A stretch of 64,000 nucleotides of DNA from a bacterium HR33 (lineage in GTDB: Bacteria; Gemmatimonadota; Gemmatimonadetes; Gemmatimonadales; GWC2-71-9), in contig BEIJ01000002.1 of assembly GCA_002923375.1 (NCBI GenBank), positions 62,001 to 126,000 on the forward strand, written 5' to 3'. How positions within the stretch are numbered: position 1 is the stretch's first letter; every line of letters starts with the position of its first letter. A program made the position numbers and the translations under genes. Under the pieces are notes generated by a model. It searched no databases. It saw only the letters and a list, made by a program, of their open reading frames with translations, and had not been told where the DNA came from. Positions 61,660-64,000 of this stretch are shown here, piece after piece.

Positions 61660-63180
61660 TTATTGCGGTCCGGGCTTTAGCGGCGGTACCACTTCCATCA
61701 GCATCTCGAACGCGCGGTTCAGCGCCCGGCTCCCGGCAGCGGCACCCCGGTACTTGCCCAACCGCACCACCACTAGGCCGTGGGTGGGGATTATGGTAGC
61801 CGATTGTCCTCCCGCTCCCCGCATGGCGAAGGCGTCGCGAGGAATGGGAAGCGAGCCATCGCCGTTCACCCAGAAGAATCCGCCGCCGTACACCGGCCGT
61901 CCGTCGGCAACCCATGCGGGAGCCGGCGTTTTCACGTAATCGACATAACCCTCCGGCAGAAGGCGCTCCCCGTTCCAGACTCCATCCTGGAGATAGAGAT
62001 TGCCCAACCGGGCCCAATCCCGGGCTGCAACCATCTCGTAACCTTGACCCAGGAAGTTGCCGTAAGGATCGGTCTCGATGATCGCGTCACGGATTCCGAT
62101 CTTGTCGAACAGGATGCGCTGCGGAAGCGAGTGATAGTCCATCCCCAACTTCTCCGCGGCCAGGCGCACCAAATAGCTGGCGAGCACCGGATCGGTGTTG
62201 CGGTACCGGCCAACCGTATTGGGAGGCCACTGTAGAGGGCGAGTAGCGGCCCATTTGTAGGAATCCACTCCGCCGGTGTAGAGGTAGAGATGGTCCGGAT
62301 ATCCCAGGGAGTCGTTCCAGTCGGGATCCTGCGGTGCCCGGATCCGAAGGCCGCTCGACATGCGCATCAAGTCCATGATCCGGATCTGGCGGCGGGGATC
62401 TCCTTCCCGCTGCCACTCGGGGATCGGCGCGGGTTGATCCAGCCGGTAAACCCCCATTTGGATGAGCCGCGCGACCAGCGTGCCGGTGAGACTCTTCCCC
62501 ATGGACCAGCTTTCCAGCGGAGTGTGGATCCCGATCCCCGGAGCGTAGCGCTCGCCCAGAATCCTGCCGCGGTACGTGATGACCACGGCGAGCGTCATAG
62601 CCTGAGGCGGCCCGAAGGCGGTGTCCAGAACCGCCTGAAAAGCTTGGGAGTCGATCTCGGCCGGCCAGGGTTCCGGTGGAATGACGTCGCCCATGGGCCA
62701 AGGCGTAGTACTCGGGTCCGGCAGGTTGGGCTCGACCCAGGACGGCGTGAAAAAGACCGAGTCGTGTCCCAGCGGCAAGGTCACACACCCTTGGCTTTTG
62801 AACCTGCGGGCCACGCGCGTGACTCCGTTGTTGAGGGTGAGTCTTACCTCTTGCCGCTCCCAGTCGATCACTGTGTCCACCACGTAGCGGCGGTACTCTA
62901 GGGGTCCGGTGAAGAATCCGACATTGGCCGCCGCATCGGCCGGGTCGAGGCCGGTGATGAATACCGCCGAGCACAGCGTCTTCGCGAACCCGGCCGTATG
63001 ATGGAGCAAGGGATCGCCGGGCGGAGGTTCCCATTCTCCCGGAAGCTCCAGGGCCTTGCCGCGGGCGATCAGCGCGGCGCGTTGCTGCGCTTGGTTTTGT
63101 TGTCCGCTTGCAGTTCCAGCCGTGAACGCCAGCCCGACGATCAAGGCAGTGAGCACCGATAAAGCCACCGATCGCTGCAT
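61660..63180 (-). CDS. Serine hydrolase, beta-lactamase (class C) family, secreted
   Basis: ATG 63180 behind GGGGGAGCG gives 506 residues with a signal peptide (1-27). An N-terminal domain (about 45-170) precedes the catalytic part. The nucleophile motif S-x-x-K is SWSMGKSLTG near residue 222, and YRNTDPV near residue 325 supplies the YxN Tyr. A KTG-like element is less clear. The family includes penicillin-binding-like D-amino esterases, so beta-lactam hydrolysis is not implied. The gene is convergent with the mer-like operon, 41 bp away. Confidence 0.88.
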   Translation of the reverse strand: MQRSVALSVLTALIVGLAFTAGTASGQQNQAQQRAALIARGKALELPGEWEPPPGDPLLHHTAGFAKTLCSAVFITGLDPADAAANVGFFTGPLEYRRYVVDTVIDWERQEVRLTLNNGVTRVARRFKSQGCVTLPLGHDSVFFTPSWVEPNLPDPSTTPWPMGDVIPPEPWPAEIDSQAFQAVLDTAFGPPQAMTLAVVITYRGRILGERYAPGIGIHTPLESWSMGKSLTGTLVARLIQMGVYRLDQPAPIPEWQREGDPRRQIRIMDLMRMSSGLRIRAPQDPDWNDSLGYPDHLYLYTGGVDSYKWAATRPLQWPPNTVGRYRNTDPVLASYLVRLAAEKLGMDYHSLPQRILFDKIGIRDAIIETDPYGNFLGQGYEMVAARDWARLGNLYLQDGVWNGERLLPEGYVDYVKTPAPAWVADGRPVYGGGFFWVNGDGSLPIPRDAFAMRGAGGQSATIIPTHGLVVVRLGKYRGAAAGSRALNRAFEMLMEVVPPLKPGPQ

Positions 63181-63210
63181 GTTCGCTCCCCCCATGTCGG
63201 CCAGCAAAAG

Positions 63211-63441
63211 CTACGGCCCGCGGCGTACAGGGGCTAGGCTTGGGAATCGTCCCTGACGGGGCTCCTGTTGGGGCTGGCTCACCTCCGGAACCAACAGGCG
63301 CTGGTCGGTACGCACCCGCGAGTCGGCGCTGCACAGCGGGACTCGGCGCCCTGCACCGTGTGCCGCGAGTAGGCGGTCGAAGGGATCCCGAGTCCAGTCC
63401 AGTCGGCGGATCGGGCGCTGTGAAAAGGAGATCCAGAGCAC
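63211..63441 (-). pseudogene. PIN-domain (VapC-like) C-terminal fragment
   Basis: The frame reads LDWTRDPFDRLLAAHGAG, then VPLCSADSRVRTD, which is the usual end of a VapC-type PIN domain with the last two acidic positions. The N-terminal half with the first catalytic Asp is missing or frameshifted further upstream. No antitoxin gene is visible. Confidence 0.45.
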
Positions 63442-63532
63442 TGCTGCGAGTCTGGGAGCGCGCGGTCGGCGACCGCGCGGGCTAGCGCTGCACCTCCAAG
63501 GCTAGGTATCTTTTCTACGCGTCTCCCCGGCG

Positions 63533-63582
63533 CCGGCGATGGAGTTCGCCGTGAACCGCCGATCGGCTGATGACTCCTACCT
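63533..63582 (+). ncRNA. Fluoride riboswitch (crcB RNA motif)
   Basis: The conserved core is present: GGCGATGGAGTTCGCC, then GTGAACCGCC, GATC, and GGCTGATGACTCCTACC. P1 pairs 63535-63539 (GGCGA) with 63546-63550 (TCGCC). A short stem forms from GCC (63558-63560) and GGC (63565-63567). The pseudoknot pairs GGAGT (63541-63545) with ACTCC (63573-63577). This fits the known fluoride aptamer closely. It lies directly before an expression platform and the gene at 63611. Confidence 0.9.
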
Positions 63583-63610
63583 GCTACCCACGTGACAGGA
63601 GGAGTTTTTT
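63573..63610 (+). terminator. Riboswitch expression platform: terminator that also hides the ribosome site
   Basis: ACTCCT-A-CCTG (63573-63583) pairs with CAGGAGGAGT (63596-63605), ten pairs with one bulged A and a 12-nt loop, followed by six T (63605-63610). The left arm is the pseudoknot strand of the fluoride aptamer, and the right arm contains the ribosome site AGGAGGAG. Ligand-bound and terminated states exclude one another. Confidence 0.75.
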
Positions 63611-64000
63611 GTGTCTTCTGAAAAGATTTTGCCTTTGAATCCTGATCAGCTGCGCAAGCTAAAGGTGTCCCTGAGGCTGCTGCAGAGCGATCTCGAGCGA
63701 TTACTCTGGGGCATCAAATTGGAGCGTGGCGCGGAAGAAGACTGCAACCTGCGGGCGGCTATCGAAGAGACTTTGCGCGCAGTGCAACGCCTCGGCCAGA
63801 ACCTGGCGGTCCGGACGGACCGAGAGGTCCCCTTAGCACGCGAGGTCGCAGCGACTGCCGAGGTGTGGATTGCTCGGCTGGAAGATCTCAAGGCGCACCG
63901 GCTGGCGAGCTACGGTACCCTGCCCGTAACCGAGATTAGCCGTGCACTGGACCCGCAGGTAGAAGAATTGCAGCGGGCGCTGTCTGCGCTGGCGAAGGCG
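63611..64000 (+). CDS. Unrecognised helical protein under fluoride riboswitch, 5' part
   Basis: GTG 63611 follows AGGAGGAG and the U-tract, and 130 codons stay open to the window end. The protein is predicted helical, charged and without membrane segments or signal: KILPLNPDQLRKLKVSLRLL, then ERLLWGIKLERG, AAIEETLRAVQRLGQN and QVEELQRALSALAKA. A coiled-coil character is possible. It is not a CrcB or CLC fluoride channel in this part. Downstream genes lie outside the window and may include the expected fluoride exporter. The function is unknown. Confidence 0.75.
   Translation, partial: MSSEKILPLNPDQLRKLKVSLRLLQSDLERLLWGIKLERGAEEDCNLRAAIEETLRAVQRLGQNLAVRTDREVPLAREVAATAEVWIARLEDLKAHRLASYGTLPVTEISRALDPQVEELQRALSALAKA

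Larger units (their letters stand above)
63181..63610. other. Intergenic region with a PIN remnant and a riboswitch leader
   Basis: On the minus strand a PIN-domain C-terminal fragment lies at 63211-63441 (separate entry). The right part is the riboswitch leader of the gene at 63611. No other coding signal is supported. Confidence 0.6.

Noticed and set aside
61660-63180. Antibiotic-resistance beta-lactamase
   Set aside because: The S-x-x-K and Y-x-N motifs fit the broad serine hydrolase family, but nothing points to beta-lactam specificity.

Overview
The window is high-GC DNA from a Gram-negative bacterium, shown by outer-membrane TonB-type and beta-barrel proteins, many lipoprotein signals and several signal-peptide enzymes. 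The mix of sortilin/BNR repeat proteins, DUF1592/DUF1552 proteins, DUF5916 and DUF2911 proteins, secreted amidohydrolases and zinc metallopeptidases resembles Gemmatimonadota or a related soil/sediment lineage. This placement is inference from gene content; no rRNA or tRNA gene was recognised.

Layout. 1-1131: the end of a medium-chain dehydrogenase and a membrane protein. 1132-2688: an IS1202-like element with a 6-bp target duplication that falls on the stop codon of the preceding gene. 2768-6748: a periplasmic molybdenum hydroxylase pair, a MarR-type repressor with a cysteine-rich tail and a divergent cytochrome P460, with clear palindromic operators. 6872-10552: a large TonB-like receptor with an LTXXQ-type tail. 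10632-16063: accessory DNA. It holds a lipoprotein, a protease broken at a run of eight G, two integron-type integrase ends, an orphan HigA, a truncated DUF6998-like gene, displaced fragments of higA and of a TonB receptor, and an intact VapBC pair.

16289-30515: aldo/keto reductase, M61 peptidase, DUF72 protein, glutamate dehydrogenase, a sigma54-type regulator coupled to a TPR protein, twin lipoproteins, a nitrilase, a sortilin-like protein and a DUF2911 protein. 30575-39672: a minus-strand block of secreted proteolysis and hydrolysis genes with a second sortilin-like protein, plus a plus-strand ICMT-like methyltransferase. 39763-59215: an ACP-FAAL-PlsC fusion, NHL-repeat proteins, a lectin-like protein, HupE/UreJ, an ankyrin/DUF1552/DUF1592 operon, creatininase, DUF5916, DUF1028 and a membrane-associated protein.

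Two loci near the right end deserve most attention. At 59284-61618 a MerR regulator faces an apparent operon of a MerT-like membrane protein, an outer-membrane barrel and a MerP-like heavy-metal domain protein. In the last gene the first cysteine codon of the CxxC motif is an in-frame TGA, followed at once by a hairpin that fits a bacterial SECIS element. This is probably a selenoprotein (UxxC), and no merA is present. At 63533-63610 a fluoride (crcB) riboswitch with an overlapping terminator and ribosome-site switch abuts the GTG start of an unrecognised helical protein that runs off the window.
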